DNA of 27,602 nt, taken from NCBI GenBank assembly GCA_022798035.1, contig JAAWLS010000001.1:1-27602 (forward strand), written 5' to 3'. Each line of letters starts with the position of its first letter. Positions within the stretch are counted from its first letter, which is position 1. The stretch is from Lachnospiraceae bacterium (lineage in GTDB: Bacteria; Bacillota; Clostridia; Lachnospirales; Lachnospiraceae). Below are positions 1 through 7,013 of this stretch, in pieces. The position numbers and the translations under genes were made by a program. The notes beneath the pieces were generated by a model that was not told the origin of the DNA, searched no databases, and worked only from the letters and a program-made list of their open reading frames with translations.

Positions 1-72
1 ATCCCCTCCGCTTTGGCAATGGCAACCCAGAAGGTCAGCACCATGGCCTGCTATAATAAATATTTTTGTCAT
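1..72 (-). CDS. Start of a lysis-type gene, possibly an N-acetylmuramoyl-L-alanine amidase (partial)
   Basis: Only 24 codons are inside the window. The ATG at 72 follows a strong ribosome site (GGAAGGAG) five bases upstream. The first residues, MTKIFIIAGHGA, resemble the beginning of amidase_3 endolysins, where the AGHG histidine is a zinc ligand, and an endolysin is expected just after a tail-fibre gene. After residue 12 the usual Gly-Asp-Pro-Gly-Ala continuation is absent and the frame reads DLLGCHCQSGGD. Another frame starting at ATG 44 reads MVLTFWVAIAKAEG but has no good ribosome site. The amidase call is therefore tentative, and a frameshift or a different protein is possible. Confidence 0.35.
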   Translation of the reverse strand, partial: MTKIFIIAGHGADLLGCHCQSGGD

Positions 73-103
73 ATTTTCTCCTTCCTGCCGAATTTACGGC
101 ATT

Positions 104-127
104 AAAAAAGGACGTTGTTACACGTCC
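104..127 (-). terminator. Rho-independent terminator after the tail-fibre region
   Basis: On the minus strand a six-base-pair stem, GGACGT with ACGTCC, is followed directly by a run of six T (109 to 104). It lies between the fibre region and the next gene and would end the baseplate/fibre transcript. The plus-strand side is also followed by an A/T-rich stretch with a T run, so it may act in both directions. A second small hairpin (TGCCG/CGGCA, 86-101) sits between it and the ribosome site of the next gene. Confidence 0.65.
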
Positions 128-213
128 CCAATTTTTATATTTTTTTGTGTATAAAAATAAGACCTCATGGGTCTGCTCGAATTTGTTTCATTCAACGATT
201 TCCTTTCTTTCCT

Positions 214-582
214 ACTACTGAACTAAATAGCAAATTAAGCTATACCACTTGGAGTTCGGGCAAAAAGATTCCATTTGGGAATGTAAATGGAAATAATTCG
301 CTCTTTGTGGAACTAGTCAAATTGGGTAAAGTTGTATCATGTCAAATTGTTTGCACCATACAGACCACCGCTGCTAATACACCTTTTACGCTTAGTGAGA
401 TTACAATTCCAACAGGATATAGACCTGCGAGAAATGTATATGTGTCATATGCCGGCAATGCAGGTGCAAACATGAGTGGCACTGGAAGATGGGAGATTTG
501 TACTGATGGCAGTTTAAAAATGATTGGAAGCACCGCAGTCTTTTCTGAACGCCACGCTTCTATCGCTTGGATTACAATCTAA
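214..582 (+). pseudogene. Silent alternative tail-fibre tip cassette in inverted orientation
   Basis: This plus-strand reading frame is the only convincing coding sequence opposite to the operon. From about base 214 it reads like the C-terminal end of a phage tail fibre: ELNSKLSYTTW at the start, then a GKVVSCQIVC strand, an IP-x-GYRPAR motif and a final RHASIAW block. The expressed fibre gene on the minus strand ends with a related domain (GKLVICNI, IPAAYRPAQ, ERKAFGCW) of similar length. The two stop codons face each other with 8 bases between them. No ribosome site or start codon fits; the upstream frame to base 115 does not look like protein. It is best read as a promoterless, headless spare tip that would be expressed only after inversion or recombination. 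Confidence 0.75.
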
Positions 583-590
583 TTATAGGT

Positions 591-1451
591 TTATCCAGTA
601 AACCAACATCCAAAAGCTTTTCTTTCAAGTACACCTTTGTGATTGGATGTAACTGTAACCCTTCCTGTGGTTTCAAATGCATACCTAGTACAGCCATGGT
701 CTATTGAAAGCTCTGTGCCCGTAACATTGTATGCCGTAATAAAAAGACTCTGTGCTGGGCGATATGCGGCGGGAATAACACTATTTACCCCCTGATCATT
801 CGTCGATAACGAACCACTCGCGATTATATTGCATATAACCAGCTTGCCTATTTTAGTTAAATAAAATGTACAGCTTAATCCATTAATGGTTTGGGTAACG
901 GTTTGCGTAGATTTGCCATTTAATTCATTATAAGCCGCCTTTAATGCAAGCGAACCCGCTGGCTTTTTTGACTGTGTATTTGCAACCACATCTGATAAAG
1001 AATCAATTACGTTTGATGTAGCTACTTTGTTATTATTAAGCAAATACCCCTGATAAGCATCTAGCACAGAACCTCCCGATGAAGATGTTGATAAATTATT
1101 CGCAACCGAACGAAACGCAGAATCTTTCAAATCCGCAAACCATTTCATAATTTTTCCAAGCGAAACCGACAACCTCTCGCCATTGGAGAGATTGCTTCTT
1201 GCAGATGCTTGCGAAAACGAGTTTACCACATTACTTGCATTTCCATCTGTCGCAAGGCTGGCGTTTACCGCCGCATTAGTAGCATTGACCTGTGATGCCC
1301 CAAAATTACTCCCAACCTGTGTATAAGTGGTTGCATCTTCAAGAGATACCGTTCCATCACTGTTGTGTATCAACCGATACCGTCGCTTCCCTCCCATCGA
1401 AGTAGCAAGCACATCGTCTTTAAAATTTTCAGGTAACGTTGATTTTGCCAT
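591..1451 (-). CDS. Tail fibre / receptor-binding tip protein
   Basis: 286-residue protein, last in the baseplate cluster. The N-terminal part (about 1-110) contains segments common in fibres of clostridial phages: SMGGKRRYRLIHNSDGT near residue 20 and a LSVSLGKIMKWFADLKDSAF segment near residue 95, followed by a Ser/Asn-rich shaft. The C-terminal part from about residue 175 (after AAYNELNGK) is the variable tip, with GKLVIC and YRPAQ motifs. That tip has a divergent homologue on the opposite strand just downstream. The start ATG follows GGAGGAATAAAATA and overlaps the stop of the preceding 51-residue gene (TAATG). Role: host recognition at the tail tip, inferred from position and family resemblance. 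Confidence 0.8.
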   Translation of the reverse strand: MAKSTLPENFKDDVLATSMGGKRRYRLIHNSDGTVSLEDATTYTQVGSNFGASQVNATNAAVNASLATDGNASNVVNSFSQASARSNLSNGERLSVSLGKIMKWFADLKDSAFRSVANNLSTSSSGGSVLDAYQGYLLNNNKVATSNVIDSLSDVVANTQSKKPAGSLALKAAYNELNGKSTQTVTQTINGLSCTFYLTKIGKLVICNIIASGSLSTNDQGVNSVIPAAYRPAQSLFITAYNVTGTELSIDHGCTRYAFETTGRVTVTSNHKGVLERKAFGCWFTG

Positions 1452-1606
1452 TATTTTATTCCTCCTTTTTTCTGACCCAATTTAAAAGGCAAGCGGTAAG
1501 TAACCGGCTCTGGTGTCGTGATTTTGACATCCACCGATATCTTATACGCTTGCCCTGTTTTTACTGTTTGCGGCGATATTACGACCTTCGTTATTGCAAT
1601 TCCCAT
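1451..1606 (-). CDS. Small Ig-like baseplate protein (51 aa)
   Basis: The ATG at 1606 follows GGCGGTGATAAT, and the TAA stop overlaps the ATG of the fibre gene. The protein looks like a mosaic of its neighbours. Its first half (VVISPQTVKTGQAYKISV) matches the last strands of the upstream 303-aa Ig-like protein (ISPNPVSTGALFTISV). Its end (YRLPFKLGQKK) matches the end of the 202-aa baseplate protein (RLPFTLGRK). Small proteins of this kind are familiar between Ig-like baseplate genes and fibres in clostridial prophages, but no biochemical role is known to me. A linker or cap for the fibre is an inference. Confidence 0.7.
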   Translation of the reverse strand: MGIAITKVVISPQTVKTGQAYKISVDVKITTPEPVTYRLPFKLGQKKGGIK

Positions 1607-1617
1607 ATTATCACCGC

Positions 1618-2529
1618 CTAATCTGTCACGCTTACCGATATGGTAAACAATGCACCTGTGCTAACCGGATTTGGAGAAATTACCGGATTACTAATGATGG
1701 GCGCCTTGTTGTCATATTTAACTGTCCGTGTTACTGTCGCTGTTCTCCCAACGCCGTCAGTCGCCACTACAACAATAGTGTTATATCCCTCAACCAAAGT
1801 TATGGATGTCGAAAATGAACCATCCGCATTTACCGTTACTCTGGTTGCTGCTCCGTTATTTAATTTCACTGTAACACTTGCAATTCCCGTGGTCGCATCG
1901 TTGGTTACGCCGGATACCGTAACCGTCTGCTGATTGGTAATCAGGTTATTTGCCGGACTCGATAGGGTGAGTGACGGCGGTATGGTATCTACCTTAAATG
2001 CGGTGCTTACCTGTGTCGCAGCATTTCCATCGTAATCCGATACATCAAATTTAATGGTATGCGAACCGTCTGTTAATGCAGTAGTTATCGCGTAAGAGCA
2101 ATTATATCCGCCTGTAACCGCCGTCTTTGTGATATTTCCGGTTATCTTACTTCCGTTATCAATCGTCAACCCTATGGTGTTTGGATTGATTCCAGAACCT
2201 GTATCGCGCACCTGCCATGTCACGGTCATGGTGTTTACCGCTAATTGACTGCCGGTCGTCGGGTATGTAACTGCAATCGTCGGCTTTACCGTTTCTTTTA
2301 CATACAGCCGCAACGCTGAACCCATGGTTGCGTCAGAGTCGTTTGCTGTTGCCGTATTCCCGGCGTCGTCAGTCGCCCTTACTGTTACCGGGTAATAATG
2401 CCCAGAGTTTACATGATATGATGTTGTTCCGGGCGCGTTGATTGTAGCCTCATATTTCCCTGTGCTGGAATTTAAGGTTAAATTATAGGTCTGACCATTA
2501 ATAATCGCCTGCACTGTTTTTACCGCCAT
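1618..2529 (-). CDS. Ig-like multi-domain baseplate/adhesin protein
   Basis: 303 residues, almost entirely beta-strand and Thr/Val/Asn-rich. At least three bacterial Ig-like repeats can be seen: residues about 1-80 (ending ATDDAGNTATA), about 85-180 (IAVTYPTTGSQL to FDVSDYDGNAAT) and about 185-275 (LTLSSPANNLITNQQTVTVSG to VATDGVGRTATVTR), with a final partial repeat NPVISPNPVSTG. Such domains occur on phage tails, where they bind carbohydrate or extend the fibre. The N-terminal domain resembles that of the preceding 202-aa protein. Start and stop of neighbouring genes abut (it begins at 2529, where the upstream gene ends), indicating translational coupling. Confidence 0.75.
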   Translation of the reverse strand: MAVKTVQAIINGQTYNLTLNSSTGKYEATINAPGTTSYHVNSGHYYPVTVRATDDAGNTATANDSDATMGSALRLYVKETVKPTIAVTYPTTGSQLAVNTMTVTWQVRDTGSGINPNTIGLTIDNGSKITGNITKTAVTGGYNCSYAITTALTDGSHTIKFDVSDYDGNAATQVSTAFKVDTIPPSLTLSSPANNLITNQQTVTVSGVTNDATTGIASVTVKLNNGAATRVTVNADGSFSTSITLVEGYNTIVVVATDGVGRTATVTRTVKYDNKAPIISNPVISPNPVSTGALFTISVSVTD

Positions 2530-3137
2530 TATGCCCTCACCTCCCTCTTTCTGCCTAATGTGAACGGCAATCTCGACAATGCAATTTCCTGCCTATCCAT
2601 CATGCTGTTAATACTAAGCGTCGCATTTTCAATTCGGTTGAGTTCGTCCCATTTAATAAAAACTCCATTTTCATAGAACGTCTGCTTTTCTCCATAATTC
2701 GTGTTGTATGTATTTTTATCAATCGTTTCAAGATTCCTCTCGAATTTATTAAATACATCTACTGGCCAATACCCTGTAAATACCGTAATATCCGCCCCCA
2801 TATCTTCAATTTGAAAAGGCTTTATCAATAGAACCGCTCTCTCGTGCAGATATCTAAGATTATTCTTAATCCGGTTATAATCCCACCAGTTAAATCGGTC
2901 AGTCGGCTTCCAGTTGACTTTTGGAGTCTGCCAGATAATTGCCGATAGAATCAACCTGGTATCCATAGAATAATCTAATACCGTTACATTTCCGGAATCA
3001 TCTTCCGCCGTAACTGTAATGCCGTATTCTCCCGATTGTTGTGGTGCCCTCAATTCCCCGGAATACAAATCATCTGCAATATTATTCAAATTTCCTGCGT
3101 CGCTTACTAAGCTTGCGGTTACTCTTTTTACCGACAT
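2529..3137 (-). CDS. Baseplate protein with N-terminal Ig-like domain
   Basis: 202 residues. Residues about 1-57 form an Ig-like domain (EYGITVTAEDDSGNVTV). The rest is a different, mainly helical domain containing WKPTDRFNWWDYNRIKNNL near residue 76, a segment shared by a family of clostridial phage baseplate proteins with unknown biochemical role. The protein ends in RLPFTLGRK, a motif repeated at the end of the 51-aa protein two genes downstream. It starts at the base before the stop of the large baseplate protein and overlaps the next gene by one base, so the three are probably translated as a unit. Confidence 0.65.
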   Translation of the reverse strand: MSVKRVTASLVSDAGNLNNIADDLYSGELRAPQQSGEYGITVTAEDDSGNVTVLDYSMDTRLILSAIIWQTPKVNWKPTDRFNWWDYNRIKNNLRYLHERAVLLIKPFQIEDMGADITVFTGYWPVDVFNKFERNLETIDKNTYNTNYGEKQTFYENGVFIKWDELNRIENATLSINSMMDRQEIALSRLPFTLGRKREVRA

Positions 3138-5441
3138 CTATATCACCACCGCCCTTGATTTAATATTCCCGCTCCATGCGCCATTGAAGGAAAGGCTGTT
3201 TTCATATGCTCGTATCGTAGTTTTTCTACCATCCTTCAATTCCAGATAGAAAAGGTCGTTTGCATCTACCCTTGGGTCGCCCCGCCAGTCGAATTGATAC
3301 TCCAACTCTCCCAAATAGTAGGAAGACAGCCATTCTTCCAAATCTATTGCATGTTGCATGGTGCTTACAAGAGGGTTTCCCCAAACAACATCTGTCCCCC
3401 TCTGGTTGTAGTTCTTTGTATATGGATTTTCATCTACCGTGTACTCCTTCCCATTGATAATCAACCGAACCGTCATTTCCGTGGCGACTCCCAAAAACTG
3501 TACCTTCGCAAAATAATTGCTACTATCTACAATCGTCGCTTTGATATTTTCGTTGTTTTCTATCTTCGCAGACAAATGATAGGACGGCTCTCGAAAATAT
3601 ACGATATGAGTTGTATTTATAGTGGACACATCCACATCCTCAGATACAAGCTCGATATCTTCGACTTGCGGCCGAGAGTAGATACTTCTCACAATCTTCA
3701 TATCCCTCAATTTTTCCATCCTTATTGCTGTCGGATTGCTTTTTAAATCATGTATTTTTGATATGGTATAATTCGTAACGTTTCCAATTCCAATACAATC
3801 TACAAATACCCTGCTATCCGGGTATCCTTTCGTAAATTGAATCACCATCTTATCAAACATTTCAAATCTTCTGTGCGTTTCATAGGTTAGGCTTGTAGGG
3901 TGTATTGTAATGGTTTCCACTGGCACTTCTTCATAATAGGTATTGATTACAAATTCGCCCGGTTTTACATTCCGAAAATCAATCTTAAATCCATAAGAAA
4001 CAAATCCGGCCGATAAATGGATTGTGATTTCTGGCATATCTCCCGTCCAATACCCGTTATCTTCGTCTAGGTACTTTTCGTCTGTCCCTATCCGGAAACC
4101 AAGCCTTCTTGACATTGTTCCAACTTCCGTACCAATCCACATGCTTTCGCTGATATATCCGGTATACAAATAATTCTGTCCTTTTGGCATAAAAAAGACG
4201 CTTCCATCCACAGTCGTAAAATTATTGCTTGCAACTGCGTAAGCGTCCTTTGTTTTATCCTCTAATACATTTTCGATATGGCTATATTCCGTCTCCCCGT
4301 TTGATTCCACCTCCATATCTGGCACAAAAGAGGCTTGCAGATGTATTCTGCCGTCCCGGTCGTCATACAAGGCGCACCGTCCGGCATTGGCGATTATCTG
4401 CAACGCCTCAGAATGTTTGACCGCCGGCATTGGATTCTGCACAACAACATCTTTTAAATATGGGTCAAGATAGTATTGTTCGCTTTCAAATCCGGCGTCC
4501 GTTAATACGTCAGCAGCTAAATCATACAAAGAAATTCCTTGCTCTCGGTAAAGTCCCTTATAATAGGTTCCTTCCATGGAGTCAAATAAGTCTGTGCAGA
4601 TAAATTGTACCTGTATGTCGTTTGCACTCCACCCCTTAAGATAAGTTAATGTTTCCGGCAGCCATTCAATTATTCCATTTCCCATGACATCATATCCAAA
4701 AGTTATCCTTACTTCCTGCCCTAATTCGAGATAAGATAATGCGCTGTTTGGATTGTCCGGGTTGTAATAAGAGTCTTGGTTGTCAAGAATAATTTCCACA
4801 TCTTTACTTGGAAGACTCTCTGCCGTAGGTGATACAAATTCGTTTAAAGTATAAGAAATTGTCTCTACATTGCTGAACGAATCCACGATTCCAAAATTAA
4901 TCTTGTTAATTCTAAGCCTTCCCTCTCCATTTACCATGGATACCGCCTTAATAATAATATAAGACGTTCCATCGAATATATCTTCCGTTACAAAAAGCCG
5001 TTTATCATTGGTGTAGTTATATTTAACCGACTCATTTTCAATAGTAAATACTGTCGGGTAATACTCCCCAAAATCAATCGTAAGCCCTTTGATATCCAGT
5101 CCAGTGTGACCGTCAAACGTGATATAAATTTGACCAATCAGTGCATTATTAACAAATCCATTGTTATATAGGTTTAATCCAGATTCCTTTCTTGGTAAAA
5201 AGTACATACTTCCATCAACCTTTGAGAAATCTTGCTCTGCCGTAGCGTAAACTCGTGTAACAGGTTGGTCGGTAAAAGGTTTAAATGCGTCCGAAAAGTA
5301 CGTGAGAGAATTTTGCCCATTGTATATAGTGGCATTTCTTTGCGCCTCAGAGTTAATAATACCTATTGTCCCTCGGATATAACCTCGATTTCGGTATGGG
5401 TCTTCCATGCTCTTTATATATTCATCACTTGCCGGCTGCAT
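3138..5441 (-). CDS. Large baseplate / tail-associated (Tal-like) protein
   Basis: 767 residues, positioned directly after the Dit-like gene where siphophages encode the tail-associated hub. It contains two similar blocks: 'TAEQDFSKVDGSMYFLPR' near residue 68 and 'VASNNFTTVDGSVFFMPKG' near residue 395. Each is followed by beta-rich sequence with a DFGEYYP or DFRNVKPGEF segment, suggesting an internal duplication of a carbohydrate-binding-like module. The middle section (VEIILDNQDSYYNPDNPNS, EVRITFGYDV, about residues 213-250) resembles the hub domain of baseplate proteins. I see no clear peptidase motif. Function as tail hub is inferred from order and size. Confidence 0.7.
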   Translation of the reverse strand: MQPASDEYIKSMEDPYRNRGYIRGTIGIINSEAQRNATIYNGQNSLTYFSDAFKPFTDQPVTRVYATAEQDFSKVDGSMYFLPRKESGLNLYNNGFVNNALIGQIYITFDGHTGLDIKGLTIDFGEYYPTVFTIENESVKYNYTNDKRLFVTEDIFDGTSYIIIKAVSMVNGEGRLRINKINFGIVDSFSNVETISYTLNEFVSPTAESLPSKDVEIILDNQDSYYNPDNPNSALSYLELGQEVRITFGYDVMGNGIIEWLPETLTYLKGWSANDIQVQFICTDLFDSMEGTYYKGLYREQGISLYDLAADVLTDAGFESEQYYLDPYLKDVVVQNPMPAVKHSEALQIIANAGRCALYDDRDGRIHLQASFVPDMEVESNGETEYSHIENVLEDKTKDAYAVASNNFTTVDGSVFFMPKGQNYLYTGYISESMWIGTEVGTMSRRLGFRIGTDEKYLDEDNGYWTGDMPEITIHLSAGFVSYGFKIDFRNVKPGEFVINTYYEEVPVETITIHPTSLTYETHRRFEMFDKMVIQFTKGYPDSRVFVDCIGIGNVTNYTISKIHDLKSNPTAIRMEKLRDMKIVRSIYSRPQVEDIELVSEDVDVSTINTTHIVYFREPSYHLSAKIENNENIKATIVDSSNYFAKVQFLGVATEMTVRLIINGKEYTVDENPYTKNYNQRGTDVVWGNPLVSTMQHAIDLEEWLSSYYLGELEYQFDWRGDPRVDANDLFYLELKDGRKTTIRAYENSLSFNGAWSGNIKSRAVVI

Positions 5442-5459
5442 ATCATCACCTCGCCATCT

Positions 5460-5846
5460 TTACTCCCATCCTGCGTCGATTAAATTAAACGCACAATTCT
5501 CATACATAATTATTTTATGGTTATTAGGGTTTGCAAATAGTGGTTTTGCGGTTCTGTCTCCCGGATACATATAAATAGTAACTGGGTTTCCTGTTCGGTA
5601 ATCCTCAAATGTAACTGGTACATAAAACGGCTCTACTGCCCGCAACATCATTTGCCATGTTTCAGGCTTGAGCCCTACCCATTCCATACTATCCAGTTTG
5701 TACAAATCCCTTCCGACACGTTGTCCGATTACCGCATTATTCGCATTTCTTCCCGCATTTACAGTTGTGGAAATCGTGTAGGTAAAACCATATCTAGGAC
5801 AAGGAAAATCATATCCATTTACATTTAAAAATGCTGATAATGCCAT
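5460..5846 (-). CDS. Distal tail (Dit-like) / baseplate hub adaptor protein
   Basis: 128 residues. It is the first tail-tip gene after the tape measure (with an antirepressor gene in between) and precedes the large Tal-like gene, the position of Dit in siphophage operons. The sequence is compact and beta-rich (MALSAFLNVNGYDFPCPRYGF at the start, FYVPVTFEDYRTGNPVTIYMYPG near residue 80), compatible with a short Dit N-terminal ring domain without the C-terminal galectin-like domain. The start ATG follows TTTTTGAGGAGTTGGCACT. Assignment is by context plus general sequence character and not by a diagnostic motif. Confidence 0.6.
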   Translation of the reverse strand: MALSAFLNVNGYDFPCPRYGFTYTISTTVNAGRNANNAVIGQRVGRDLYKLDSMEWVGLKPETWQMMLRAVEPFYVPVTFEDYRTGNPVTIYMYPGDRTAKPLFANPNNHKIIMYENCAFNLIDAGWE

Positions 5847-5872
5847 AGTGCCAACTCCTCAAAAATAAGCAT

Positions 5873-5905
5873 AAAAAGAACATCCACCAGGAATAGTAGA
5901 TGTCC
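5873..5905 (-). terminator. Terminator-like hairpin between AntA gene and Dit-like gene
   Basis: On the minus strand GGACATC pairs with GATGTTC, extended inwards by TAC/GTG (ten pairs with two or three G-U), loop of eight bases, followed by five T. It lies just after the stop of the antirepressor and before the Dit ribosome site. Confidence 0.6.
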
Positions 5906-5922
5906 CTTAGATTTTTATAAAT

Positions 5923-6666
5923 TTATCCACAAATTCTATTCAAAGATTTGTTCATCACAAATTCCTTTATCTCGCCATAGCCCCATCCATAACCCATTAG
6001 GGAACTGACAAGCATTTCTGCATTTTGGATTTTTCTCAAATCTTCCTCGTCGAACAAATCCCTTAAATTGTCTTTCTTTTTCAATCCATTCTCATCTCTG
6101 AATTGCTTTGCTGACTTTCCAAACAAGGAACGGTAAACTAAATCTGTGTAGGTCGGGTATGCCATGTTGTGCATACGTTCGTTTTCTCCCGATTGTTTTA
6201 TTGCACTTGTCAGGGCATTTCTAACCGCAATGCCTTTGGCGCGTTCAACCTCCGTCTTGTGCTTTTGTTCTGCAATTCTAACAAGTGCTTGTTCACAACC
6301 TATGAAATAATTTCTTGCCTGCTCGCCACGCTCTGATTTTGTTGCCATTGAAATTCTTTTGGCAAGTGAAGCAGTTATTTTGTAGTCCTCTGTCGGTCTG
6401 CCTCCTTTATTTGAGGTTTTCGCCTTTAATGGTGAAAACTCATTTTCATCTGCGAATGGGTTTTCCGTTATGTTTTCTTTTGCCCATCTCGCATAATGAG
6501 CCGGATTCAACTCTAACCAATCATACAACTTCTTTGCTGTAGTAAACCCGTTATCATCAATCTGTAACGCAATCTCAATCGGTGTTTTCAGTTTTTCTTC
6601 TGCTTCATTCGTACTTCTCCCCATAAGGGCTTCATCGGTAGTAATAGGTCTTTTTACGTTTCCCAT
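5923..6666 (-). CDS. AntA-type phage antirepressor
   Basis: Start ATG at 6666 (MGNVKRPITT) follows GGGAGGTATAAGCC; a longer frame from 6711 lacks a ribosome site. The 247-residue protein has an AntA-like N-terminal domain (about 35-115): FTTAKKLYDWLELNPAHYARW, then RPTEDYKITASLAKRISM and GEQARNYFIGCE. Its C-terminal domain (about 130-240) is clearly related to that of the Rha-family protein at 15379-16053, sharing AYP-x-YT-x-L-YR-LFGK, NLRD and MLVSSL-x-GWGY. AntA-family proteins are known to lift prophage repression, so one would expect it in the early or immunity region; here it is inside the tail operon. A 347-base structured leader precedes it. Confidence 0.8.
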   Translation of the reverse strand: MGNVKRPITTDEALMGRSTNEAEEKLKTPIEIALQIDDNGFTTAKKLYDWLELNPAHYARWAKENITENPFADENEFSPLKAKTSNKGGRPTEDYKITASLAKRISMATKSERGEQARNYFIGCEQALVRIAEQKHKTEVERAKGIAVRNALTSAIKQSGENERMHNMAYPTYTDLVYRSLFGKSAKQFRDENGLKKKDNLRDLFDEEDLRKIQNAEMLVSSLMGYGWGYGEIKEFVMNKSLNRICG

Positions 6667-7013
6667 AGGCTTATACCTCCCGAATTTTAATAGAATTGCA
6701 GAGCCTACCACTTATGGCAGCCCTGCACCGTCCAATTCGTAACCAGCCGCTTCACTGGTCGAGGCTGTTCCGTTTGACTGCTCAATTTTGCGCAGTCGGT
6801 GGCCAGTATCATCACTGGCAGTAATCTATATAAAGTCTATAGATTGCATAAGATGTGTTTTACCTATCATAAACTACATGTCGCCTATAAGCAGAGTATT
6901 AAATGTGTGGAAAAATTCCTCCTAAGTACTTCATTCGTAGCAAAACCCGCAAAGCCCTAAATCCTATTGAGCCTTACGGGTTAATTTCCGTAATATTAAA
7001 AACTTCTAAGTTA
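6667..7013 (-). ncRNA. Structured leader / candidate cis-regulatory RNA before the antirepressor
   Basis: This 347-base gap between the tape measure stop and the antirepressor start has no convincing gene. From 6845 down to 6698 it folds, by eye, into five consecutive hairpins: AATCTATA/TATAGATT (6823-6845), GCCAGT/ACTGGC (6802-6819), GACTGC/GCAGTC (6776-6797), AACAGCC with GGCTGGTT (6741-6769) and a twelve-pair stem GCAGGGCT/GGCTCTGC extended by GCCA/TGGT (6698-6726). The last ends about 20 bases before the ribosome site. A sixth small stem TTACGG/CCGTAA lies near 6975. The stretch is richer in G+C than its surroundings. One frame reads protein-like (ITASDDTGHRLRKIEQ...) but has no start codon and stops on both sides, so decayed coding sequence is an alternative. 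Confidence 0.5.

Noticed and set aside
115..213. N-terminal part of the plus-strand fibre-like ORF from ATG 115
   Set aside because: Crosses a terminator hairpin, has no ribosome site, and the residues do not resemble any fibre; only the part after 214 is convincing.
6870..6940. Possible leader peptides (MKYLGGIFPHI and MIGKTHLMQSIDFI) before the AntA gene
   Set aside because: Very short, without convincing ribosome sites; no sign of attenuation-type codons.
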